Source: Variovorax sp. (GTDB lineage: Bacteria > Pseudomonadota > Gammaproteobacteria > Burkholderiales > Burkholderiaceae_C). From it: DNA of 64,000 nucleotides. Of this stretch, positions 17,463-25,541 are shown in pieces. The stretch covers positions 57,581 to 121,580 of the forward strand of contig SEGS01000030.1 of the NCBI GenBank assembly GCA_004210915.1. The letters are read 5' to 3'. The notes under the pieces were generated by a model that was not told the DNA's origin, ran no database searches, and saw only the letters and a program-made list of their open reading frames with translations. A program made the position numbers and the translations under genes. The stretch's first letter is position 1. The number at the start of each line of letters is the position of its first letter.

Positions 17463-18151
17463 TGAGGGGTTGTTTCACAGGCGCGAAGCGCGTCGACCAG
17501 CGCGTCGACCGGTTGCAATCGAATCTCCAGTTCAGCCAGCCAGACGCTGCGCAGGGCCTCGCTGAACGTGGCGCGCCAGGCGTCGACGTCGGACACTGCC
17601 GGGCCGTCGGCGGGTGCGGCGTCCTGGCGCAGGCGCTTGAAGTACTTTTCGAGGAAGGTGGGCACGGTGCCCAACAGGCGATGTTCCTGCTCGCCCAGCA
17701 CCTGCTCCATCACCGCGTCGATGCCCGCCAGCCGCGCCATGGCCGGCGACCGGGCGGCCAGCGTCTGGCGCAGGCGCTCGCGCAGCGGCGCGATGCTCGT
17801 GGCCATCGCCTGCTGCCGGGCGTGGTAGCGGCGACGGAACGGGGGGAAATCGGACGGTTGCTCGCGTGCCAGCCCGCGCATCTCTTCGTCGATGGCGTTT
17901 TCCAGCGCGACGCGAACGCGCGCGCACTGGCTGGCTTCGAGTTCGGCGGCGGCCGGCGCGCCTGACGGCGATGCCGGCGTCGGCACGACCAGTGCAGCAG
18001 AGAGCGAAATGGCGTCCGACCAGCCGAGCCAATGGCTCAGTCGGTCAGCAAAACCTTGTTTGGATTCGGGAACGTCGGTATCGGTCAGTCGGGCCAGCAA
18101 ACGCACCAGCACCGAACCGGTCAACCCTGCGCGCCGTGACAGTTGCGCCAT
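17459..18151 (-). CDS. DUF3348 family protein, first gene of the motor-like operon
   Basis: A 230-residue soluble alpha-helical protein of the DUF3348 type, function unknown. It opens AQLSRRAGLTGSVLVRLLA, then has an FADRLSHWLGW segment, a short Ala/Pro-rich linker, and a long helical region rich in Arg and Glu (FPPFRRRYHARQQAMA, LEKYFKRLRQ) ending in VWLAELEIRLQPVDALVDAL. No signal, membrane helix or enzyme motif is apparent. Its stop overlaps the DUF802 start by four bases, so it is coupled to the membrane motor genes. The 90 bases upstream separate it from the alpha/beta hydrolase gene's end, and the operon promoter should lie there, though no clear -35/-10 pair was identified. Confidence 0.8.
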   Translation of the reverse strand: MAQLSRRAGLTGSVLVRLLARLTDTDVPESKQGFADRLSHWLGWSDAISLSAALVVPTPASPSGAPAAAELEASQCARVRVALENAIDEEMRGLAREQPSDFPPFRRRYHARQQAMATSIAPLRERLRQTLAARSPAMARLAGIDAVMEQVLGEQEHRLLGTVPTFLEKYFKRLRQDAAPADGPAVSDVDAWRATFSEALRSVWLAELEIRLQPVDALVDALRACETTPQ

Positions 18152-18241
18152 GCCGGGAGAGCGAAAAACCTGGCAGTCTACACGGCCAGACGCGCGCTAC
18201 CGGCCAGGGGCGGCGCCGGCCCCCGGGCCGCGCGCCTGCGT

Positions 18242-19018
18242 TCAGCGGCCCTTGCGCGCCGGATCGGGGTAGACGAACGGACCCAGCAGCGTGCGATTGA
18301 AAGGCTTCCAGTCGTCCTCGGGCTGCGCCAGGCGGTCGGCCAGCGCGTAGAGCACGGCAGGGTGCGCGCCCAAGCCGATGTGGCTGGCGATCACTTCGAT
18401 GTTCTCGGCCTGCGGGCCATCCTTCTCGACGCTGCACTGCCAGGCGACCACGCCGTCGGTGCGGCTGAAGATCGAGGTGGTCGGCACAGGCGGCGTCGGA
18501 TGGACGTACTTCATGCGCGCCGGGTCTTCGGCGCTCTGGCCGCTCACGCCTTCGTACACGCGCCATGCATTGGTGGCACGGGCGCTGCCTGCAAAAGGAC
18601 TGCCCAGCGTGATGACGTTGCGCACCATCTCCGGATGCGCCGATGCGAGCAGGCGCGCGTACACGCCGCCCAGGCTCCAGCCGACCAGGCTGACCTTCTG
18701 GCCGCGTTCGTCGTGCAGCTTGCGCAGCAAGGCGTACATGCCGTCTTCGACCCCTTCGCGCGGGCCCAAATTGCGGCCCAGGCCCCATCCATGGGCGTCG
18801 TAGCCGCGGCTCTTGAGATAGCGCCGCAGGATGCCGGTGGAGGTATCGCTTGCCACCAGGCCCGGCAGCACGATCACCGGATGGCCATCGCCGCGCGGCG
18901 TCAGCTGGAGCAGCGGCCACATCGCGATGCCGGCGCCGGTCTCCCACAGTGCGCGGGCCTCGGCCAGCAGCAACAGGCGCGACGGCGGGGCAATGGGTTC
19001 GTGGGTGGCGGTATTCAT
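18242..19018 (-). CDS. Alpha/beta hydrolase (lipase/esterase-like)
   Basis: 258 residues with an alpha/beta-hydrolase fold. The nucleophile elbow is GWSLGG with Ser115, the oxyanion strand VIVLPGL lies at about 48-54, and the C-terminal region holds SRTDGVVAW (likely the acid residue) and ASHIGLGAHP (likely the His). There is no signal peptide, so it acts in the cytoplasm. ATG 19018 follows GGAGTTTCC and was preferred to an in-frame start at 19078. A close paralogue lies at 61688-62467. It follows a TetR gene on the same strand and sits next to phasin and wax-ester synthase genes, which suggests hydrolysis of storage lipid or an acyl ester. The substrate is not known. Confidence 0.82.
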   Translation of the reverse strand: MNTATHEPIAPPSRLLLLAEARALWETGAGIAMWPLLQLTPRGDGHPVIVLPGLVASDTSTGILRRYLKSRGYDAHGWGLGRNLGPREGVEDGMYALLRKLHDERGQKVSLVGWSLGGVYARLLASAHPEMVRNVITLGSPFAGSARATNAWRVYEGVSGQSAEDPARMKYVHPTPPVPTTSIFSRTDGVVAWQCSVEKDGPQAENIEVIASHIGLGAHPAVLYALADRLAQPEDDWKPFNRTLLGPFVYPDPARKGR

Positions 19019-19086
19019 GGAAACTCCTTCAGATCGTGATGAGATTGGGGCGACGGCACGCCGACCCCCGTCGGACATGGGCTTGT

Positions 19087-19719
19087 TTAACCGAGGTATT
19101 TGCCGCGAAGGTAGTCAAGGTACGCCCTCGATTCGCTCGACACATAGGGCGAAATCAAGGTGAGTGTGTAGAAAGCCGCCAACCCCGGATCGGCCTGCGC
19201 CACCGCATCGCGGCCCGGCACCAGCCGCTCGAAGGACAACCAGCAGGTGGTGGTAAAGACCATCTGCAACGCGAGGATGCGGGCCTGCTCCGCACTGGTT
19301 TCGATGACACCTGAAGCCACCAGGCCCTCGCACAGCGCTTGCGCCGCGAGCAGGTTCTGCGCTGTCAGGTCCTGCGCCCGCTGGCCGAGCCCCGGGTACT
19401 CGCTCGACAGGAACGCCATGTCGCGGTAGATGAACCGGTACTCGTTGATGGCCTCGAAGCGCAGGTGCAGCGCCAGCCACAGGTCGTCGATCGCGGTGAT
19501 CGCGACCGACGAGCTGTTGAGCAGTTCGAGCCGTTGCTCAAAACGCCGGAACAGCCACTCGACGATCAACTGCTTGGCCTTGAAGTGGTAATGCAGGTTG
19601 CCGGGGCTGATGCCCATCTCGGCGGCAATCTTGTGGGTCGACACGGCCGCAAGCCCCTCGGCGTTGAACAGCGCGAGGCTGGTCAGCAGGATGCGATCGC
19701 GGGTGTTGGGCGTCGCCAC
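19087..19719 (-). CDS. TetR-family transcriptional regulator
   Basis: 210 residues. The N-terminal TetR domain is clear (TRDRILLTSLALFNAEG, then KIAAEMGISPGNLHYHFKAK in the recognition helix region), followed by a helical regulatory domain. It lies 68 bases upstream of the alpha/beta hydrolase on the same strand and 35 bases downstream of the phasin gene, so it may be read with either. Regulation of lipid turnover is a reasonable guess from context only. Confidence 0.85.
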   Translation of the reverse strand: MATPNTRDRILLTSLALFNAEGLAAVSTHKIAAEMGISPGNLHYHFKAKQLIVEWLFRRFEQRLELLNSSSVAITAIDDLWLALHLRFEAINEYRFIYRDMAFLSSEYPGLGQRAQDLTAQNLLAAQALCEGLVASGVIETSAEQARILALQMVFTTTCWLSFERLVPGRDAVAQADPGLAAFYTLTLISPYVSSESRAYLDYLRGKYLG

Positions 19720-19754
19720 TGAGAGGAGGGGCAGAAGGGACCCGATGGCCGCGT

Positions 19755-20210
19755 TCAGCGCGCCTTGCGCTTCGCCGCCACTGGCCGGGGCGCTGCCGCT
19801 CCGGTGCTGCGGGCCAATTGCTCGCGCAGGGCGCTGACCTCGGCGCGCAGCGCCTCGATCTCCGCTGCCGTCGGCATGCCCAGCCGCTCCAGGGCCGTGG
19901 CGACACGCTGGTCGAACACGTCCTCGAACTTGCGGATGCCGAAAGTGTCGAGCCCCGGAAAGGCGCGTGGCGTGTCGGCCTTGTGGATGCCCAGCAAGCC
20001 CTCGATGACGTTGGCCTGGCGCTTGGCGACATCGTCGCGCACGTTGCCCAACGCCTTCAGGCCTGCGCGCAGCAGGCCTTCGGCTGTTTTCTTGCTTTCC
20101 GCCTCGGGCGCAGCCACCGTGTTCTTGACGGCGGCCGTGCGCTTGGCAGGTGCCTTGCGGACGGGCGCCTTCTTCTTCAGTCCGGCCGTTTGATCCTGGC
20201 GAGTCGCCAT
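19755..20210 (-). CDS. Phasin-family polyhydroxyalkanoate granule-associated protein
   Basis: 151 residues of the PhaF/PhaI-like phasin group, small amphipathic proteins that coat storage granules. It has a Lys/Ala/Pro-rich N-terminus (KKKAPVRKAPAKRTA, about 12-26), then the phasin helix region (AEGLLRAGLKALGNVRDDV), the segment FEDVFDQRVATALERLGMP and a C-terminal coiled coil (AEIEALRAEVSALREQLA). The basic segment resembles the AAKP-type DNA-binding tail of PhaF but is at the opposite end. The 58-base gap to the upstream small gene suggests common transcription with it. Granule binding is family knowledge; nucleoid contact is inference. Confidence 0.8.
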   Translation of the reverse strand: MATRQDQTAGLKKKAPVRKAPAKRTAAVKNTVAAPEAESKKTAEGLLRAGLKALGNVRDDVAKRQANVIEGLLGIHKADTPRAFPGLDTFGIRKFEDVFDQRVATALERLGMPTAAEIEALRAEVSALREQLARSTGAAAPRPVAAKRKAR

Positions 20211-20268
20211 GCGTGATTCCTTTGGATGGAAGCTGGAAGAACGGTGAAAGGCGGCCGGCGCCGGTCGA

Positions 20269-20748
20269 TCAGGCGGCCTTGCGGACCGCGCGGCGAACCG
20301 TCTTGGCTTTGGCCTTGACCGTGCGCACGACGTCGTCTGCGTCGGTGCCGACGGTGCCCACGCGCACTTCGATGGCCTTGGCGCCTTCGACCACCTTGTC
20401 GGCGATCTGGGCCGACAGCGTGTAGACAGGCATGTTCAGGGCCGTCACGGTGTTCATCACCGAGGTCGCAACCGGCGATTCAATCTGGGCAGAGCGGCCA
20501 GCAACGGCTTCGATGCCGTTGGTGCTGGCGGCAGCGACGCGGTCCATCACGTTCACGACACGGCTGGTGTCGATGTCCAGGCGGTTGGCCAGGAAGTCGG
20601 TGGCCTTCTGCACGCGGGCAAAACGCGAAGCGACGCCGCCGAGCATGCGGTGCGCGCCGGTGCGGTAGGCGCTGACGAGGGTCTTGCCGGCCTCGTTGTA
20701 CTGGCCGACAACGTGGACAGCGACAGAGGAGAGGGTTTGCGTGGTCAT
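20269..20748 (-). CDS. Uncharacterised 159-residue protein next to the phasin gene
   Basis: No family was recognised with confidence. It is 159 residues, mostly alpha-helical, with Val/Ala-rich amphipathic stretches and a Lys/Arg-rich C-terminal end (VKAKAKTVRRAVRKAA). There is no signal peptide and no enzyme motif. The ATG at 20748 follows an AAGGAAATC ribosome-binding site. Amphipathic helices, a basic tail and a position between the phasin and wax-ester synthase genes make a lipid-granule surface protein likely, but that rests on context. Confidence 0.7.
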   Translation of the reverse strand: MTTQTLSSVAVHVVGQYNEAGKTLVSAYRTGAHRMLGGVASRFARVQKATDFLANRLDIDTSRVVNVMDRVAAASTNGIEAVAGRSAQIESPVATSVMNTVTALNMPVYTLSAQIADKVVEGAKAIEVRVGTVGTDADDVVRTVKAKAKTVRRAVRKAA

Positions 20749-20894
20749 GGTGATTTCCTTGGAAGGTGAAAAGGTTCGCGGGATGCGATGGCCTGATCTT
20801 CGCTCCAGGGCTCTAGGCGTGAAAAGCTAGATCCGCCTGAAAGTTAGTCCAACTGCCCCAATTCCTTCCGTTCGTCGCTGCCACTGCCCGGTCG

Positions 20895-22604
20895 TCAGGC
20901 GGCCGCGGTTGTCGCGGTCGTGGCGTTGCGGGCGGCGCGTCGGGGCGCAGCGGCGGCGCTCTTCTTTTTGGCAGCCGGTTTCTTCGCCGCCGCTTTCACC
21001 GCAGCCTTGGGTGCCGCTTTCGCTGGTGCCTTGGCGGGGGCCTTGGCCGCCGGCTTTTTGGCTGCAGCGCGCACCGCAGGCTGCACCACGGCCTTGCGGG
21101 CGGCCGGCTTCTTGCGGCTGGCCGGCGCTGGCTTGACCGCAGGCGCCGCTACTTGGGCCGCTTCCGGCGCTGCCGCCACCGCAGGCGCCGATGCGGCCAT
21201 GCGATCGAGCAAGGTCTTGTGTTCGGCCAGCATGTAGTCGCCGATGCCGGTGACATCGGGCACCGCGCGGCGGCAGGCGATCAGGCCGTAGTCCATGCGG
21301 CCGTTGTAGCTCTGCACGGTGACGTTGAGGGCGGTGCCATGGCTCGCGATCGAGACTGGGTAGTAGCAGGTCACCAGCGCACCCGCGAAGTACATCGGGA
21401 ACGGCGCGCCGGCCACGTTGGAGATGGCCACGTTGGCCACTGGCGGAATCACGTTGACCAGCCCCGATCGACCAAACATCGACGCCGCACCCGACATCAG
21501 CCAGGGCGCGGCGAACATCGGGAAGTCGTCCAGCACCACGGCCTTGAACTTGTTCATGGTCGACTTCGATTGCATCGACGACGCGTTGATGGCCTTGAGG
21601 CGCTCTACCGGGTCCTTGATGTCCGAAGCCAGGCTGACCAGGATCATGCTGGCCTGGTTGTTCGCGGTCTCGTCGCCCGCTTCGCGCAGGCTCACGGGAA
21701 CGCCGGCCACCAGCGATTTCTCGGGCAGCTCGTTGTTGTCCTTGAGGTAGCTGCGCAAGGCGCCTGACACCGTGCCCATGACCACGTCGTTCAGCGTGAC
21801 GCCGAAATGCCTGGCGATCGCCTTGGTCTCGGCCAGCGAGATGGTGCGGCCGGCGAAGCTGCGCTGGTTGGTGATCGACACGTTGAAGGGCGTGCGCGGC
21901 GCGAACAGGCTGAACTTCTTCGCGGCCTTCTTCAAGTCCTTGTCGGCCGCCTTTTCGTCCGGGCGGGCGAGGTCGCTGAGGGCACGCCCGATGGCCGGCG
22001 CCATCCTGAACAGCTTGACGTACTGCTGCGCCGTGTTGCGCAGCGCGGCGCCGGCGAGTTCGGCAATGCCCAACTGGTAGCTGCTGCTGCGCGTGCGAGG
22101 ACGCGGCGGACGCACGGTGCGCCCCTCGGGTCCGAGATCGAAGATCGCCTTGCCCAGCGCGACGCCGGCCTGGCCGTCGATGCCCGCATGGTGCACCTTG
22201 GTGTAGAGCGCGACCTGGCCGCTCTGCAGCCCGTCGATGATGAAGAACTCCCAGAGCGGGCGGCTGCGGTCGAGCAGCGTGGAATGCATGCGCGCCACGT
22301 ACTGCTGCAGCTGGCGGTTGGTGCCGGGCTTGGGCAGCGTGATGTGGCGCACGTGGTAGTCGATGTCCATGTCGTCGTCATGCACCCACACCGGATTCGA
22401 GAAGTCGAAGGGCATCAGCGCCAGCTTGCGCGTGAACACGTCGGCCAGATGAACACGGCTGGCCATGAACGCCTTCGCGTCTTCGTAGAAATCGCCTTGG
22501 TAGCCGTCGGGAAGGTCCAGCACGTTGAGCGAACCCACGTGCATGGGCATTTCGGGGGTTTCCATGTGCAGGAAGGTGGCGTCGAGGCCGCTCAGATGGT
22601 GCAT
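20895..22604 (-). CDS. Wax ester synthase/diacylglycerol acyltransferase (WS/DGAT) with basic C-terminal tail
   Basis: 569 residues. The first 465 or so are a bacterial WS/DGAT acyltransferase, which esterifies fatty alcohols or diacylglycerol with acyl-CoA at the inner membrane or lipid-body surface. The active-site motif HHAGIDG (138-144) fits HHxxxDG, and the N-terminal LDATFLHMETP and C-terminal NVAGAPFPMYF segments are typical. ATG 22604 follows AAGGAGA. The last 100 residues (about 470-569) form a histone-H1-like tail of Ala, Lys and Pro, with repeats such as AAKKPAAKAPAKAPAK, not part of the catalytic family. Such AAKP repeats in PhaF bind DNA; the tail may link lipid bodies to the nucleoid (inference). 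Confidence 0.92.
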   Translation of the reverse strand: MHHLSGLDATFLHMETPEMPMHVGSLNVLDLPDGYQGDFYEDAKAFMASRVHLADVFTRKLALMPFDFSNPVWVHDDDMDIDYHVRHITLPKPGTNRQLQQYVARMHSTLLDRSRPLWEFFIIDGLQSGQVALYTKVHHAGIDGQAGVALGKAIFDLGPEGRTVRPPRPRTRSSSYQLGIAELAGAALRNTAQQYVKLFRMAPAIGRALSDLARPDEKAADKDLKKAAKKFSLFAPRTPFNVSITNQRSFAGRTISLAETKAIARHFGVTLNDVVMGTVSGALRSYLKDNNELPEKSLVAGVPVSLREAGDETANNQASMILVSLASDIKDPVERLKAINASSMQSKSTMNKFKAVVLDDFPMFAAPWLMSGAASMFGRSGLVNVIPPVANVAISNVAGAPFPMYFAGALVTCYYPVSIASHGTALNVTVQSYNGRMDYGLIACRRAVPDVTGIGDYMLAEHKTLLDRMAASAPAVAAAPEAAQVAAPAVKPAPASRKKPAARKAVVQPAVRAAAKKPAAKAPAKAPAKAAPKAAVKAAAKKPAAKKKSAAAAPRRAARNATTATTAAA

Positions 22605-22888
22605 TTTTGTCTCCTTGTTATTCCGGTGGCGCACCCGCCCGGGTGCGCGCCGCGCACCTCCACTCTGTCGTGCATGCGGCGTTGGCAGGATACCGCCGGG
22701 CGGCGCCAAGCGGGAGGGTTCGCCTTCGGTGTTTCCACCCGGATCACACGCGGAGCGTCGCACCCGGGACAGCGCCGCGTGGCTTGCCGAGTCAGAAAAA
22801 AAGGCGCTTTCCTACGCGAACTGTCCGACCGGTGTGTGCATGGCACCGAGCAGGCTAGGTAAAGTCTCGCCATCCCGGATACAAAAAA

Positions 22889-23326
22889 ATGACATTTCTC
22901 GCACCCCCTGCGACTCCTGCGCCGCCGGCCACGCCGTTGCGGGTGCTGGTCGTGGAAGACGAGCCTGACGCCTTGGCGAGCACCGTGGAACTGTTGCGCT
23001 TGCTCGGCCACTGGGCCACGGGCGTCAAAAGCGCCGAAGTGGCGCGCGATCGTTTCCTCGACGGCGCGTTCGATGTGCTGCTGACCGACATCGGACTGCC
23101 CGCGCTTTCGGGCCTCGACCTGGTCCAGAGCCTGCCGGCCGGCCAGCACCGCATCCAGGTGATTTTTGCCACCGGACGGCCGCCGCCGGAAACGCCGATT
23201 CCCGGCACGCTCTGGTTGCAGAAGCCGTTCAGCACTGCGCAGCTGGAGGCGGCGCTCGCGCACGCCGTGCAGGACAGCGCGGCGGCTAGCCCCGGTTTGG
23301 CGCGGCCTGCACAGGGTCGGTCCTGA
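22889..23326 (+). CDS. Stand-alone response-regulator receiver protein
   Basis: 145 residues: a Pro/Ala-rich N-terminus followed by one receiver domain (about 18-130) and no output domain. Acidic pocket residues VVEDEPD, the phospho-acceptor Asp67 in LLTDIGLP, FATG and the conserved Lys in LQKPF are present, so it should be phosphorylated. No histidine kinase gene is adjacent. Its 3' end overlaps the convergent DUF2242 gene by 41 bases. The 284-base gap between it and the WS/DGAT start shows no clear feature. The partner is unknown. Confidence 0.8.
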   Translation: MTFLAPPATPAPPATPLRVLVVEDEPDALASTVELLRLLGHWATGVKSAEVARDRFLDGAFDVLLTDIGLPALSGLDLVQSLPAGQHRIQVIFATGRPPPETPIPGTLWLQKPFSTAQLEAALAHAVQDSAAASPGLARPAQGRS

Positions 23327-23969
23327 CGGGTGAGACGGGCAACACGGGCGAGGGAGGCTGCAACAGCGCCGGGGGCGGCACCGGCGTGGTGACCGGCTCC
23401 GCCGCGCCGGGGTCGCTGTCGGGCGCGGTCGCCAGAAAGCGTTCGAGCAGACTGAAGAAGCGGTCGTAGAAGCGCCCGTCGGTCAGCGTCTCGCTGGCGA
23501 TCTTGACCATGGCCTCGTCGCTCGACGAAAAAGGTACGGACAGCGAGCCGAATGCACCGACGCCCACGCTGGCCGAGCTGTTGGCCTTCTTGAGCCCATA
23601 ACGGTCCTGCAGCGCGCTGACGAAGGCGACCGTGCTGCGCGCCCGGCCCGGCCGGCCACCCTCACGGGCGCACACCACGCGGAACTCCACCTCCAGATGA
23701 ATCTCACGGTCTGGCTGGAAGCTCTTGCGGCCCGTCACCAGGTCGCCGTTGGCGCCGGTGATCAGATAGCCCTGGCTCAACAGCGCACGCCGCGCCGCCT
23801 CGCAGGTCTGTGCTTCCGTCGCGGCAAAACTGCGCGTGTGGGTGGTGGTCGAATCGAACTCTTCCGGCTCGTAGGCGACGCGGCGCGGGTCGGTCGATCC
23901 GCACCCGGCGAGCGCCAGGGCCGAGACAACCGACAGGACAAGGATGAAACGATGTGACAGGTGGGACAT
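23286..23969 (-). CDS. DUF2242 lipoprotein
   Basis: 227 residues with a lipoprotein signal: a hydrophobic stretch FILVLSVVSALALAGCG with the lipobox cysteine at about residue 23, reading from the ATG at 23969. The mature part matches the DUF2242 type (ATEAQTCEAARRALLSQGY, VTGRKSFQPDREIHLEVEF, DRYGLKKANSSASVGVGAFG, FYDRFFSLLERFL), followed by a Pro-rich tail. Function is unknown; an envelope role follows from the signal. In-frame ATG codons further upstream were not used because they spoil the signal peptide. It is convergent with the receiver gene and overlaps its last 41 bases. Confidence 0.8.
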   Translation of the reverse strand: MSHLSHRFILVLSVVSALALAGCGSTDPRRVAYEPEEFDSTTTHTRSFAATEAQTCEAARRALLSQGYLITGANGDLVTGRKSFQPDREIHLEVEFRVVCAREGGRPGRARSTVAFVSALQDRYGLKKANSSASVGVGAFGSLSVPFSSSDEAMVKIASETLTDGRFYDRFFSLLERFLATAPDSDPGAAEPVTTPVPPPALLQPPSPVLPVSPVRTDPVQAAPNRG

Positions 23970-24047
23970 GCCGCCCATCCTAGACATCAACTGTTTCCCC
24001 TGTGTCGGCGCCAGGATCGACACGGTCGCCGGCGGGCGCGGGACGGG

Positions 24048-25063
24048 TCAGGGGTACAGACCGCGCTCCTGCCGCGCCGTGAGGATGCGCTCGCACGCCA
24101 CCGCGTAGGTGGCCGTGCGCAAGGTGATCTTGTGCTTGTCCGCGGTGTCCCAGATGTGGTTGAGCGCGTTCATCATGATGCGGTCGAGGCGCACGTTGAT
24201 CTCGTCCTCGTCCCAGAAGAACGACGAGAAATCCTGCACCCACTCGAAGTAACTCACCGTCACGCCACCGGCGTTGCAGATCACGTCGGGCACGACCAGC
24301 ACGCCGCGGTGTGGTCCTGCACCGCGACGATCTTCGCGCCCGCTTCGGCGAACAGTTCCGCCGCGACCGAGCCCACGTTGCCGAAGCCCTGCACCGCGAT
24401 GCGCGCGCCGCGCAGGTCCAGGCCCAGGCGCCGCGCCGCTTCACGGCCGGTGACGAACACGCCGCGGCCGGTGGCCTTGACGCGGCCCAGCGACCCGCCC
24501 AGATGCAGCGGCTTGCCGGTAACGACGCCGGTGGCGGTGCCGCCGACGTTCATCGAATACGTGTCCATCATCCAGGCCATGATCTGGCCGTTGGTGTTCA
24601 CGTCGGGTGCCGGGATGTCGGTGTGCGGGCCGATGATGATGCCGATCTCGCTCGTGTAGCGGCGCGTGACCTTCTCCAGCTCCTTCATCGACAGCTTCTT
24701 CGGGTCGACGCGGATGCCGCCCTTGGCGCCGCCGTAGGGCAGGTTCACCGCGGCGGTCTTGACCGTCATCCAGGCCGACAGCGCCATCACTTCTTCGAGC
24801 GTCACGTCGGGGTGGAAGCGCACGCCGCCCTTGCCCGGGCCGCGCGACATGTTGTGCTGCACTCGGTAGCCCTCGAAGTGGGCGATGGTGCCGTCGTCCA
24901 TCTCGATCGGCACGTCGACGATCAGCGCGCGCTTGGGTCGCTTGAGCGTTTCCGACCACTTGGCCAGGTCGCCGAGGTACGGCACGACGCGGTCGACCTG
25001 CTGAAGGTAGGTGCCCCACGGACTGTTGGGCGTGGGGTGGACGAAGGACAGTTTTTCGCTCAT
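24048..25063 (-). pseudogene. gdhA: Glutamate dehydrogenase, broken by an internal out-of-frame deletion
   Basis: The first 252 residues from ATG 25063 are a good Glu/Leu/Phe/Val-type glutamate dehydrogenase: substrate-binding [17 protein letters not shown], catalytic-lysine region [27 protein letters not shown] and the nucleotide fold [13 protein letters not shown]. At VAVQDHT the frame is lost, around 24301-24310. The sequence continues in another frame directly at [23 protein letters not shown] and runs normally to the usual end ERGLYP at 24048. About 85-95 residues that normally lie between these points (rest of the nucleotide fold) are absent, so no readthrough or frameshift could restore a full enzyme. 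It is either a true pseudogene or a collapsed assembly. The enzyme would deaminate glutamate to 2-oxoglutarate. Confidence 0.88.
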
Positions 25064-25190
25064 GAGCAACCTCGGGTGGATGGATGAGCGGAACGATAGA
25101 CCTGTCCCCTGCGCGCCGCCAGAGGCTATGCGCGAAGCGCAGCGCGTTATGCCGAGCGCGTTGGCGAAGCGGCGTTGGCGCTCCGGCGTC

Positions 25191-25478
25191 TCAGGCGCCA
25201 GCGTCGGGCTGTTGCTCGACCAGCGGCCCCAGCAAGGTCTTGAGCTGCTGCCAGCTCGCCTGCATCATCCCGTCGGCCGTGGCGATGCGATCGGGCGATG
25301 CCTCGATCGCCGGGCCCAGCACGTTGGCAATGCACACCGTCGCGGCATTGGCAACCAGCGGGAACATCTCGTTGAACGGCATCGGTCCGAGCTCTTCCAT
25401 GCGCTTGACGATGTGCTGGAAGGCTTCGTAGCCGACTTGATTGACGAATTCGGCGCGGTCTTGTTCGGCGATGGCCAT
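25191..25478 (-). CDS. Small uncharacterised protein between gdhA and putA
   Basis: 95 residues, acidic, predicted alpha-helical, no recognised family (features: [54 protein letters not shown]). There is no signal peptide or membrane helix. It lies 63 bases downstream of the broken putA on the same strand, and upstream of the broken gdhA. It is intact. No function is proposed. Confidence 0.6.
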   Translation of the reverse strand: MAIAEQDRAEFVNQVGYEAFQHIVKRMEELGPMPFNEMFPLVANAATVCIANVLGPAIEASPDRIATADGMMQASWQQLKTLLGPLVEQQPDAGA

Positions 25479-25541
25479 GGTGCGGTGTCCTTGCGGGGTT
25501 CGTTGGATCGCCCGAGTATCGCAAGGCGCTGCGCCCGCACC

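Noticed and set aside
22605..22888. A small gene or RNA in the gap between the WS/DGAT and receiver genes
   Set aside because: Short open frames there have no ribosome-binding site or conserved features, and no convincing RNA structure was seen.
24281..24310. Programmed frameshifting to join the two parts of glutamate dehydrogenase
   Set aside because: About 85-95 residues are missing at the junction, so a frameshift would still not give a complete enzyme, and no slippery heptamer is seen.
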